A stretch of DNA of 64,000 bases from Otatea glauca (Eukaryota > Streptophyta > Magnoliopsida > Poales > Poaceae): the NCBI GenBank assembly GCA_036346275.1, contig CM070721.1, forward strand, positions 3,980,452 through 4,044,451, read 5' to 3'. The notes under the pieces are model-generated. The model searched no databases, was not told the DNA's origin, and saw nothing but the letters and a program-made list of their open reading frames with translations. Below are positions 1 to 11,270 of the stretch, piece after piece; position 1 is the stretch's first letter, and each line of letters starts with the position of its first letter. The position numbers and the translations under genes are program-made.

Positions 1-163
1 TCTATTGAGCAGTCACAGGTTACAAATCCCACTGGATACACACTGAACAGTAGTACAAATCGTGTCGCTCTTTTTGATTATCTGTGGTATATCCATCAGA
101 ACATTTTGCCTACAGGGAAGCTATATGGCATGTAATCTCTCATTTTGGCCTTACCGTTCCAGT
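1..163 (-). other. 3' flank / presumed 3' UTR of the IscA-like gene
   Basis: This is the sequence just downstream of the stop codon at 164-166 of the minus-strand IscA-like gene. It is AT-rich with no recognisable coding content of its own, so it is most simply the 3' untranslated region. I could not place a polyadenylation site. The plus-strand reading frame across it lies opposite the last IscA exon and shows no domain. Confidence 0.5.
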
Positions 164-2300
164 TTAGTTGTTGCAAGCAGTTGCTGCGCTCTCTGTTTCT
201 TTTCCAGTTGCGAACGATTTGCCACACCCACATGTTTTTGTCGCATTTGGATTCTGGAAGGAGAAGCCACCCCCGATAAGAGCGTCGCTGTAGTCCAGCT
301 CCATACCAAACATGAAGAGAAGGCTCTTTGGATCACAGACTGCAGCACAGAAGGATCATATTGTTATAAATCCGGCATATCAGACATTAGTTAAAATTGG
401 TTCGATCTGAACATCAAGAATTGGAATCGGTTCCAATACAATGCTTCTGAACATCATCAGCCTGTGACCTATTTTCAGGCTTTCAAACTTAACTGGGAAC
501 ACATGATCCCTTATTGCTATTAGTTTTGATCATGCACGGGCATGCCCACCTTACTTTAGAGTGCTAATGACTTTGTGAACACATGCAGCAAATATACACA
601 GGTACAAATGAAATAGTGCATAGCAAGCTGGTCTTTGCAAAGCAAATTGTAGCTACAGTAGTCAGTTAGAAGAATAAATTTACCTATTGCGAAACCATCA
701 TATTCTATAACTGAATCACCAGCGCTGGCATTGGCTCGATGTTCAAACTCCATGGTGTATGACATGCCAGAACATCCACCTTGTTTAACTCCTATTCTCA
801 GACAGAGATCTTCATTCCGTTCAGCCCTCATTTTGTTCAGATGTTTCAGTGCCTTTTCAGTCAACGAAATAGCTGGCGCAATGCTACCAGATGCTGCTGC
901 TGCTGTTGCTGGTGGTGCAAAATATGATCAATGATTTACTAAGTTAATGTTGAAAGAAACTTGCCTGAAATTCTGTCTACTTCTGCAGTATTTGCATAAT
1001 GGATTTAATATCTAAAAAATAACAGGATCTATCTCACAGCCATTCAATCTTCACAGTTTCCCTTAACCATTCACTTTCTCATGCAAATACAGGACAGATG
1101 AACCTATGACCAATGTAGGATAATTGAAAGGGCCAGGTTATTAAAGTCCACTTCAATCTACAGCACAACATCAGTGTTTATCTTCATCCGAAACAAAATG
1201 CCCGTGGAGACGATAGTTGTGACCGACATATCGAATATACCATGCTAGTTGAGCAAGCGACTTCATATTTCTAAATTATACATAGGTTTAAAAGGAGAAA
1301 AAAATATAACTACCAAACTTCTTCACTTAATCCTCTTAAATAGGTAAGGAATTGTGCAAACAAGCCCTAAGCTCCTAACTATCTATTATTGGGTAAATAC
1401 AGCATAACGATCAAATTGATGTATAAATAACTGCATATATCATCAGTATATGTTTCAATCTGGTACAAAGGGATTCCCTAATACTGTAAACAGAATTACA
1501 AATGTCTAGGAACAGATAATTGCTTTCCCACCTGATACGGCAAACAGAACTAGGATTGTCTAGGAGCATGCAACTGTTTTCCCCCTAAAGAATTATTGTC
1601 TAGTAGGGGTCAGGGGTTTTAAGATCTATTGTTTGGAATTTGGATGGATTGGTCTGGTGACGAACATAGTGAATACAACCAGGAATGTATGCGAACAAAA
1701 TTGCCGCGCACATAACTAAGCAAGAAGCAACTAAACTAGTAACTCAAAGGCAATACGGGCTGGCAATATATATCCCCCATTGGAATCCTTTCAAAGCTGT
1801 AATGCTTACACTGCCAGGCATGCCAGCAATTAAGCATTCAGTAATCTACAAAGCTACCAAGATCGGTAAAAACCTAGTCCTACATGGAACATATTATTCC
1901 TATCGGCGGCAGGAACAATTTTCAGCTATCTGAATCAAAATAAGGAGGCGCGTAGTATCAAAATCAGTTCGTACGCAAACGTTCAATATTTCTCAACGTA
2001 CGGATCAATCCAACTTCATTTTACAGGCTTTCAAATCTCGAATTCCAGCAGTAACATATCCAATCCTTTCAAGCAAAAGTAACACAGATTTTCTCTAATT
2101 ACGTAAGCGAACAACATCTGAGTTGACCAAGAACCTGGAGGGGCGGAGGCGCGGAGGGAGACGGCCCTGCTGCCGCGGGAGCCGCCGCCGGGGAAACGGA
2201 TCGATGAGGCGGCGGGGGAGGAGGAGACGGCGAGGTGGGGGCGCGCGGTGCTGGAGAGGAGGCCGAGGAGAGGGCTCGACGTGCCGGACGCGAGCGCCAT
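164..2300 (-). CDS. Plastid-type A-type iron-sulfur carrier (IscA/SufA-like), 3 exons
   Basis: This gene encodes an A-type carrier that receives or relays Fe-S clusters to apoproteins; the chloroplast SUF pathway is inferred from the targeting peptide. Exons on the minus strand are 2300-2135, 908-684 and 339-164, all with GT/AG borders and matching phases, giving 188 aa. Residues 1 to about 65 are rich in Ser, Ala, Arg and Pro, as in a stroma-targeting transit peptide. The carrier domain follows (ISLTEKAL, then CLRIGVKQGGCSGMSY, LDYSDALIGGGFSFQNPNA, CGCGKSF). The three cluster-ligand cysteines of the family are present at about residues 101, 167 and 169. Compared with plant plastid IscA, a C-terminal extension of about 15 residues rich in Glu, Thr and Ala follows CGCGKSF. 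The start is the ATG at 2300-2298, which opens the transit peptide. The second-exon acceptor lies in a CAG-repeat stretch, so alternative NAG acceptors could shift it by a few residues. The gene looks intact. Confidence 0.88.
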
Positions 2301-2493
2301 GGTGGGGTTTGGGGAGACAAGCGGAGCGGAGAGACGGAAGAGGAAGCAAGGGGAGGAGGACGACGACGAGAGGAAAGATCTGGTGGCTCGCGGGCCTCCC
2401 GGATTCTTGGAGCATCTTCTCTTGGGCTCCTCCGCCACCAGGCTTTCTGGTCCACATTTTCGGAGCACCGGTTTCGTGTTGGCACTGAAATAA
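2301..2493 (-). promoter_or_regulatory. 5' UTR / proximal promoter of the IscA-like gene
   Basis: About 190 bp of CT/GA-rich sequence separates the IscA-like start codon from the MITE that begins near 2494. It probably contains the transcription start and 5' UTR. I see no clear TATA box in it. Because the MITE follows directly, upstream regulatory sequence is either inside the MITE or beyond it. Confidence 0.35.
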
Positions 2494-2752
2494 ACTCCCT
2501 CCGGTACAAAAAAAAAAAAAAAAAACTCATGGTTTGAGATATGTGCCTTAAAAATTTAAGGCTTTAACTATCGATATTTTTTGAAATATTTAGATTAGAT
2601 ACATAAAAATTATATGTGTAGATTCGTCTCGAAAAGTACTTTTATAATATTATTAGATTTTTTAATATATTATAATAGTAATTAGTGGTCAAAGTTGAGT
2701 ATTAAAGATCATAACGATGTTCAAAACAATAACTATTTGTGATCGGAACGAG
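2494..2752. mobile_element. Stowaway-like MITE
   Basis: The left end reads CTCCCTCCGGTAC after an A-run, and the right end reads GATCGGAACGAG followed by TA. These form an imperfect terminal inverted repeat of the Stowaway CTCCCTCC type. The AT-rich interior, including ATATGTGTAGAT and AATTAGTGGTCAAA, recurs at 25454-25690. The left TA duplication is degraded. The element sits just upstream of the IscA-like gene. Confidence 0.6.
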
Positions 2753-2802
2753 TAGCTGTCAATTCCATCCTGGATGGTATTACGATTTGCTTCATGAATG
2801 TA

Positions 2803-5800
2803 ACATCCCAAAACTTAATAAAAATGAAAATCAAAAATCTGTGTTGACTTTGGTTTACATTTGGATTTATATCATTTTCTGAAATTTCTAGATTTTCTTC
2901 ATTTAAAAAAAAGAGTTTCTAATGACCTGATTAAGGGTTCTGACATTCAACTTCCAAATCTTTAAAACAAAAAAAAATTCTGGAAATATATTTTTTTAAA
3001 TCCTAGATATCCTCCAGATCACCTCCTAAAAGTTTCAGAAAATTTTGAATCCATTTGCTATTTAAGATAAATCAAAATCAGCAGCTAGGAAAAGAAAATA
3101 GAGACCCTATCAGATTTTAAAAAAAATCGAGCATTACCATGATCTGAAAATTTTTTGGTATCATTTGCATCACCTAATAACCATATAATAAATTTTTCAA
3201 AAGAATTGGACCTATTTAATAAATATGAAAAAAAAGTCAAAATTAGAAAGAACTTAAAAGACATAGTAGCCTTGTCAGAATTTTATAAAATTGTACAAGT
3301 TTTATCATCTAAAATTTTTTATGAGAGCTGTAGTATTGCCACGGGACCATCCACAAGATTTTTTTTTAAAAAAAGACTCAAATTCATAGCTCAATTAAAT
3401 TAGAAAGCCCAAGATACCCGAAATTGGGAATTTGGTTTTCCTTCTCTCTCTTGTGTCACTGCCATCTTGGGCCCACTAGTCGGCTTGTTGTGCAACTGAC
3501 TCTGTTGGACCACCTGGCAACCGCAGCCACTCCCCTGGCCCATCGATCGGCTGCCCCTCTCTTTCCCCTTTCTCCTCCGCGCAGCGCTACTGCCCGAGTC
3601 TTGCCGCGGCAGCGTTTTCTGGCCCATTTCCTTGCCGTGGCAGCGCGTGTGACCGGACTCCCCCACCGCGCTAGGCCATCGCCACCACGTCTCACTGGTT
3701 CCCTTGCCACGGCAGCTGTGGCACCTCACCTAGCCTTGCCATGGCACAAGTCGTCGCCCCGGTACATGGAGCCGACGCCCATGCGCACCGACTGCCGTGC
3801 TCGCCGGCTAGCTTCATTGCCCATTCCGCCCAGCCGTTGAAATGATGTCATTTTTGTCCTGCACCCACAGCTCCACCCTCGTGTGCACCCTAACTTTACT
3901 AGAGAATCCTGCCGAGCCGCAGTGTCGTCTTCCCCCCTTGTCCGCCGAACCTTGCCTTCGGGCTGACCGCCAAAGCCCTATTCTCCACTGGTATAAGAGA
4001 CGACCTTTGCCTCCCTCGATCTCCTTACAAGCAGCCACACCTTCCCCAACTCTGAGCCAATAACATTGCATCGCCATCTTCCCCATTACCGACAAGCAAC
4101 CAAAGATCAAGCAAGCTCAATTGAGCATCTTTGGTGAATTGTTCTTCAATTCCTTCAACCATGAGCATATCTGGTATCTACTAATCATCTCTGTCACCTT
4201 GATTTTAGTTGCGAGAGCTCGCATTGCCGTCGCCCCTGCCCCCTTCTTCTCCAGAGCCGGCGAACGTCGCCAGATCCTCTCAATCATCCACCGCGCGGGG
4301 TAAGACCCCAAAATAAACTCCTCTTAGCCTGTAGATGCTTATCCCCTAGCTCTCCGAGCACAAGTCGCCCCATAGCTAAACCGGGAAATTAATGAAATAC
4401 GCTTTCCCATTTGGAAAATGAATTTTCCAATTTTGATGCATTTTTAGAACAATCAACATTCAAATAGTTATATCTTGTGCAATTTAGCTCCAAATTTAGT
4501 CAAAATAGTTTCTAAATTCTTATAAAATCATGATCATGATATATATGCAAAAATATTCAATTTTTTACACTTGTTTAGCAGTTTAAATTTAAAATTTGTA
4601 TGAAACCTACAATATGTACTATTAAGAATTTTCACAAACTAACTCAAAATTCAATGAAACAAAAGTCTAAAATTTATAGAGACCATAAGCACTTTATTTC
4701 TGTAAAATATATTTGAATTTAGACTTAGTTTGCATTGAACTCTAAATAGAGTTGGTATTCTATTTATACATTGTTCAAATATGAATAACTTGTACAAATA
4801 ATATCAAAATTTTGTGAAACCACCTCCTAAAATCTCCTGAAATTCCAGATCCTATATCTCTGTAAAAATATTTGAAGTTGAACACTAATTGCACCTATTT
4901 CTCAATTAGATTAGTCCTTGACATAAATTGAAATACAAATAAACCCTAACTTATATAAATAAGACATAAAATTTATGAGGGCAATTTCTAAAAATTATTA
5001 TAAATCTATAACCTTTGTTTTTGTAATTTTACATGGATTTTGATGTTATTGACTTCTTTTACTTTGTGTTATAACTTTACGTTGAATTGCGTATAGATAC
5101 CTACGTTCTCGAAACTGCAACCATCGACCCCCAACTTCGTCACTGAACTCAACAAGCAAGGCAAGCACCCTCTTTCATCATGTAGATATTAGTATTTCAC
5201 TTAATTTATGTCATTTTCAACAATCTATGTATGCATGTATTTATTTTCAGCAAATTGCTTTATTGTAGGTATTGGTAGATATAACCTAGTATTTCATAGA
5301 ACTTCCTTAATAAGTACTGTCATGTCAACCTTGGTAACCCTAAGTTAGGTTTATACATTATAGAGATGTCAAATGGGTATATTCGATTATATGTGCAATT
5401 GCTTAGTCATGCTTTAGAATTGGGATGAAGAATGGTCGGGTATACTATTCGTTTAAAATTAAAATTTTGGGATATGATGAGCATAGTAGTTGTTGTTACT
5501 TTGGTATAAAAGTAAAAATAAAAAATATGGTTTGATGCAGGCAAGATATGGCAATAGCCGGATGTGCATGGAACTTGCATATAGTGTAGGGCGAGTGTTC
5601 TTGTCTGGGTCGGTTAAGAACCAAATTATTATATTGTTTTCAAGCCAAAACATCCGTACAACCATAAGTACTATTTTATGGGGTGGTTCTAACCTATTAA
5701 GTCATTTAGCTTTAGCTTTGTACATTGAAAGGCCGGAGTAGTACGGATATTATTTCGGGTAGGTTTGGTCATAGGGGTGTCCACATGGCATGTGTGGGAA

Positions 5801-6990
5801 AAATACATACCAATAGAATGGTCTATGCCTTGCTATGGGAGAAAATGACGTGATGAGGCGTAAAACATCGTTAGTACTGAGTGTACGGGTCTGGATTTTC
5901 ATCGCCATAGCAAGGGTTTTGACATCACCGACTGGTGCAAAGTTAGGTCCAGGTGATGTAACAGTTTTATCATGATCTCTCTGCCGCACACCAAAGAAAG
6001 TGAGTTAATAGCTTGGCAACATGAGTTGTACACCTTTGTAGAGTGTAGATCTTTTTGAAAAGTCAAGCCCACGATCATGGGCTACTTGGTAAAGTCATCA
6101 TTTAATTATATTTTGGATTTTAATAATAATGTTCGAATTGAAATATGGTAGAAATCCATTTGTTTCAGATATTGTGCCAGGATGGCAAGAAATTATTTAA
6201 ATTGGAAAATGGTGGAAATCCATTAGTTCAAATATTGGAAATGGTTAGATACTCACAATCATGGAGGATTGTTAGTTGTTACATTTTATGCTATTTACAT
6301 ATATGTCAAACCTGCTCTCACAAATTTTGTTTACAATCTACTACTGGATATTCATGTTTTAATCTCGCTTTATGCAAATAACCATAGTATCCTTCTACTG
6401 ACATAGCCTGCATTTATTATATATTTGTGATACACTACAAGTCTTGCTGAGTATAAAAGTACTCAACCTTGCTTAAATTGCTGATTCAGTGGATGAAGGG
6501 AGCAAAGTTCCAAACGACGCATACTTTGACGCATGTTACGGGGAACATAATGACGAACTTTTCTAGGGTTTACTCCTTGTCAGTTGCCTGTGGTATTTTG
6601 AGCAAAGGCATAATACTAGACTTTGTATGTTTTGCTGCATTTAATTCGACTTTGAGGCCATGCTGTAAGAACTATATTCGTTAATATATTATGGACTTGT
6701 GTATGGATGTGATAACAATGTTGTAAATGTACGTACTAGCTACTGATCATGGGAATAATATACTGAGCACATGAGAACTTCTTGGTAGTCCACGCCAAAA
6801 GTGAGGATTTTGACAATGAAATGGATAATTCTGATATCGGCTCATTTTTGCGTACCTTTCCAGAGTGTGGAAAATGATGCGGTTTTCACCTTCCTAATAT
6901 TTACCCATTTCTTCTCAAACCCCCCTTGCTCCTACAAAATCTCTAATAAAAAGCAAAATTTGTCCCGTAATAAACAAATTAATTACTAAA
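2803..6990 (+). repeat. Putative long gypsy-type LTR remnant / composite repeat (borders unresolved)
   Basis: The stretch opens with TGTAACATCCCAAAA, a start typical of long plant gypsy-type LTRs. It then runs through AT-rich sequence, a GC/CT-rich block (about 3430-4310), more AT-rich sequence, and the motif TGAGTATAAAAGTACTCAACC near 6450. The same order (GC-rich block, AT-rich block, a 'gagta...actcaacc' motif) recurs at 33.6-37.6 and 47.2-50.1 kb. No gag or pol coding remains inside. The right border is a guess, and more than one element may be merged here. The open frames in the GC-rich block show no domain. Confidence 0.35.
2860..3410 (+). repeat. Fragment resembling the AT-rich degenerate-array family
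   Basis: Phrases such as TTGTCAGAATTTTATAAAA, ATCTAAAATTTTTTATGAGA and GGGACCATCCACAA match the wording of the 37.6-39.0 kb unit and the inverted 61.2-62.6 kb unit. It is non-coding. Its relation to the surrounding LTR-like sequence (part of it, or inserted into it) cannot be told by eye. Confidence 0.45.
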
Positions 6991-8351
6991 AATGTAATAC
7001 TTATCCCAGTAATCTCCCTTCCCTCCTTTTATAGTATACGGCGATAGTGCAATACAAACTATTGTGGCAAAGCCGAGATCGTGGTATAAGCCAAACTCGA
7101 CAGTAGAGGCACAACATGAGTTGAGATGGAGCTCAACCAAGCACTACGGCGAAGTCGAGAGCATAACGCAAGCTATATCCAACGACAACAACTTAACATA
7201 CTAGATAATATTATTTTTATCCATAGCAAATCACAGTCATTTGACTCGTAATATAAAAATATATTCATTCACGATATCTATAAAAATATCAGTAGATTAG
7301 TTACTTGGGCTAGCCCGACTAGTGAAAGCCTCAACGACACAACCTCCCGTGCCCTCTCCTATGCTCTCCCGCAGGATTTACAATACCGAATTAGGGTTGA
7401 AAATCAAAGACTAGTCAACACCGATTTTTGTCGAAAATCACCAAAGACTGAATGGTTTGCAAAATCAAACGGATTTAAAATCGATAGTCAAACTGAGCCA
7501 AATTTTTTTCAAAAATAGCTTGATTTCGTCGAAAATCGACTGGTTTTCCACCGATTTTCGAGTGGTTTTGATGGAAAATCAGCAACTCGATGAAAAATGG
7601 AAAAAATCAAGGGAAATTGGGAAAATTGCAGAAAATAGTGGAAAACTTGTAAAAGGCCGATAAAGGCTAAAAAATCAGAAAAATATTAGAAATGTATAAA
7701 AAAATAGAAAAATACGACAAATTCCGGTATGACCTTGCATACATTTTAAGACAACGTCAAGTTATAAAGTACACATTTTGCAATAATAGCACAACAGAAA
7801 AATATGAAAAACATTTGGTATGACCTTTGCTATATTTATGACAATCTCAAGTTGTAAAGTAAGCATTTAGCAATAATATCTCAACAAATAATATTTTATT
7901 TTAATAACATTCACAAATCAATTCGACAAGTGCACATTTTAATAACGTTTATTTCAATACCATGACATATGATATTTGAAATCAACATTTTTCAATAAAA
8001 ATGAATGTTCACACTTAGCATAGCTTCGTCGTCCTTCCATATATAGCCGTTGCTTAATTCAAAAGCAAAACACTCTCATGAATCACACTAACCCTAACCC
8101 TAAAAAAAAGTGATTACCAATTCATCCATACCATGTATACATATAGCCTAACCCTCAATCACACTAACTCTAACCACATGCTATTGTACTGTGTAAGGCT
8201 GCAATCAGACAACCAAATCGAAACTGAAAATACTGATCACAAGTATGCTATGTAGCACATCATCTACTACCATTCATTCACATCATCTACCGCCATTCAT
8301 TCATAGACTAAGCTAACACCAGAACAACAACAAACATGCTTAGCTATCGAA
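6991..8351. repeat. AT-rich repeat with 'cgaaaatcga' phrases, no gene
   Basis: No gene is visible. From about 7385 to 7680 the sequence repeats phrases such as TCGAAAATCGAC and CCGATTTTCG. Similar phrases recur at 8570-8760, after the intervening MITE, and at 22290-22590. This suggests one dispersed element, interrupted here. A short AACCCTAACCCTA stretch near 8090 is only about two telomere-like units. Confidence 0.35.
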
Positions 8352-8539
8352 GGGCCTGTTTGGTAGAGCTCCAGATCCCAGCTTCACCTGAGATCTAAAA
8401 CTTGTAGGCTAAAATAAAGTGAATTAAGTTTATATTTTTGGTCTAAAATTTAAAAAGATGATCCATCTAAACACTCTTAATATACTCACAGATCCAGCTC
8501 CACGGATCTGGTGGAGCTGGAGCCCTACCAAACACACCC
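8352..8539. mobile_element. MITE with GGGCCTGTTTGGTAG termini
   Basis: The 188-bp unit begins GGGCCTGTTTGGTAGAGCTCC and ends with the imperfect inverse (read on the minus strand GGGTGTGTTTGGTAGGGCTCC). GAA flanks both sides (8349-8351 and 8540-8542), a possible 3-bp target duplication. The ends resemble PIF/Harbinger or hAT MITEs. GAA is not the usual TWA site of PIF/Harbinger, so the superfamily is uncertain. Confidence 0.65.
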
Positions 8540-10319
8540 GAAACCAGCCAAACTCCACATAATCTAACATCAGAACAAGAATACGCATCGATTATCGCTC
8601 GATTTCAGTCGAATATCGATTAGTTTCCATCAATTACCAATCGATTTCTATCGAAAATCAACACAGCCGACGTATTCCTAGGTTTAGTCGATATTCGGTG
8701 CGGGGGAACGATTTTCGGCACTTACCGGGCGATTATCGGCCTTTGGGGGCGCGAGATGACGGCCGTCGGCAAGCGGATTGGGACGGCGGTAGCGGCGACT
8801 GGGAGGGCTGAGCGAGTGGAGTGTCGGAAAAGCAATAATTGTGCCCGGAGATTCAAAATGGATTTGGCTGGGTCTATTATTGTTTTTTTTCTTTTTTCTT
8901 GTCCCTTTTCAATTATGTAAATCTGGTTTTGCCTCAAAAAAAAACGTCTTACAAATTTGGTTTCTTAAATAATTTTATGTCAGACGTCACAAAGCTATTA
9001 ATACTAATTTGAGGAAAATTTAGGATAAATTTTTTCGAATTTTTAAATTTAAATTTAAATTTAAATTGAACCGGTTTACCTACCGTTTCAAAAGCCCACG
9101 TCGATTTTTGCAACCCTTTACTCTCGCGTCTACAAACACTACACACACGCTTCAGAACAAGAAGAGACGGAGGGGAGGGAAAGTTTCTCGGTGCGCTGGT
9201 AGTCACCGCCGGGTCCGTCGTCCGCCATCTCTCCTCCCTGCTGTTTCTCAATTTCTCGCCAGATCCAAAGCTCCGTGCGAGTAAGATCTCTTGATTTATT
9301 TGGGTTTCTTGATCTCCTCTCCTCCTCAGATCTATGATATTACTCATTTAACATATCATTTGTGTTAGAACTGTGTAGTTCACCTAGTGCGTGTACAATT
9401 GCAAACACAAACGTGTAAAACTTGTTGGCTAAAGTTGTAGAGCAGTGCTTCAATACTTTCCCTCCTAATACAAGTTGCACAAATCTTGAAGCAAGCGAAG
9501 GGGTAAGTAATCTCCATCTACCCTTCATTAATGCTTTAATATTTGTGCAAATGTAAAAAAGAAAAGTATTGAAGCACCTCTCAAAGTTGTATGCTTTCTA
9601 GTTGTATGCTTTCTCTCTTGGTTCTAAATGAAAACAATATTTTTCCTTGGAAATCTAGAGTTATTCTAGCAAAACAAGCACTAAGCAGTGGCATATATTA
9701 AATTTTCCCTAACCTAAAAAGCTAAAACCAGACCAATTAGAAAGACTACTATTGGAGCCGACCTCTGTCACTTATTGCCCTCTCCTGAGTACTGAGTGGA
9801 TCTATTGGTAGGACCCCAATGAACCTAGAAATCCTAATCGATGCCAAATACCTCACTGTTGTTGATGACCAGTTACATTTCCATCAACCGCCGGGCACGA
9901 ATTATATTGTGAGGTATTCGAGCGCCTTTTTCTCTTTTGCACAGAAAACAAGTGTTGTTTAGCAAACACCAAAGAGAAAAAAATGTGTCCATTCGTAGCT
10001 TGTCTCAGTGAACCAATTACATTTGTAAATTGAGCACTCTTACATTCACAATGGGAACAATATGTATACAAAATGAGTTCGTGCATATGGATGCTAGCTT
10101 GACTCTTACAGTGAAAGCACTACGTCACACATAATATGCAAAGAATTTCAGCTAGTTCGCTTTACAATAAAATTATCTATGGTCCGCACACCTTCTAGCT
10201 GGATCGAATCGTGTCCTTCAACAATAGCACACCTAGCTTCTAGCTCGATGGAATCCTTCGACCATACAATAATTTCAGAGAACAAACAGCAGACCATGCA
10301 TGTATATTAGAGATATATC
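8540..10319. other. Intergenic AT-rich sequence, no supported gene
   Basis: It contains the right part of the 'cgaaaatcga' repeat (to about 8760), T-rich runs near 8880-8945, an AAATTT run at 9045-9068 and a short GC-rich patch at 9150-9290. That patch could be a displaced first exon or UTR, but nothing in it translates to a recognisable domain. The remainder (9300-10319) shows no coding signal. Confidence 0.3.
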
Positions 10320-10720
10320 ATAACCATGCAAAAAAAAATTAAAATGTTTATAACGTGTTTTGAACTATTTTGTATTCGGTTGAAAATTGCCGGTCAGCGT
10401 TTTATCAGGACAGTAGCAATGTTTGAATTTTCAAAATTTCACAGACTTCAGAATAATCTGAAATTTTGATGGAAATATCATCAATGTGTCAAGACTCTCT
10501 AAAAACAATTTCAAAATTTTTCGACACCGTTTGACCCAATTTTTTTCCGTTGCAAAAAAACCCGAAATTTCGGGATTTTTCATTGCTATATGGACCGGAT
10601 TTGAATTTTCAAATTCAAATTTCATCCGAATCTTTTTCGAAATTTCACGATCTAATCAGAGACAAATTTTATTCCGAAACCAAATTTTCAAACCTTTCTC
10701 GTGACTACTCTATTCTTCCT
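10320..10720 (+). repeat. Fragment of the AT-rich degenerate-array family (right end)
   Basis: The phrases GTTTATAACGTG, TTCGGTTGAAAATTGCCGG and TTTATCAGGACAGTAGCAAT, followed by GAAATTTCG-rich text, match the minus strand of 61240-61650. This piece therefore corresponds to one end of the 1.4-kb unit seen in full at 37.6-39.0 and 61.2-62.6 kb. It is non-coding. Confidence 0.6.
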
Positions 10721-11252
10721 GTCAGAAGGTAATATTGTTCGGGAATTGCTCGGTTTCCTACGTTCGATAAAATAAGTCACGTCGGATGGCCCATCAACCA
10801 ACCGATCAATTCATCGATTGTTGTTCCCGTTTCTCGCCGTCCAGTGTCCAAGGTTAAAAAACCTGCCCAAATCTGTGAAATCTCGGGCAACCGTTGGGTA
10901 AAAAAAAAAAAGTAATCTCAGAAAAGCCAAAAACATGCTAGTCACTTCATCGACGCTCAACTGTGAGCAGGCGAGCGATGGAACAGAACCGAGATTGTAG
11001 ATCGGCCACAGGTGGGCACATAGCCTCTTTGGATGGGTGACAGCCCGGGGCCATGAGATCTCTAATCGCGTGGGCGGTAGTGAAGAAGAGGACGTAAATC
11101 GCGACGCTCCGCTTGCCACGCCGGCGCAGGCGGTGGAAAAACAATCAATCACCGTCAAGCGCCGCGTGCACCGCCCAACTGCCCGGCTGTCGTCGCGGGA
11201 CGTGGAACGGTGGAAACAAGAAATGATAATTTGAGATGGAGCTAGAAGTTTG
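10721..11252. other. Unassigned sequence 5' of the compound copia insertion
   Basis: A moderately GC-rich patch lies at 10930-11210 between AT-rich flanks. Open frames exist on both strands but none gives a recognisable protein. It ends at 11252 with GTTTG (11248-11252), which I interpret as the left target-site duplication of the copia insertion. Confidence 0.3.
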
Positions 11253-11270
11253 TGTTGGGAAACCCTGATG

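Noticed and set aside
2031..2530. Several overlapping open frames around the IscA first exon
   Set aside because: Only the frame starting at 2300 joins with correct phase to exons 2 and 3. The others are shadows of the same GC-rich exon and UTR.
8086..8103. AACCCTAACCCTA, telomere-like repeat
   Set aside because: Only about two units, with no array; chance occurrence in AT-rich DNA.
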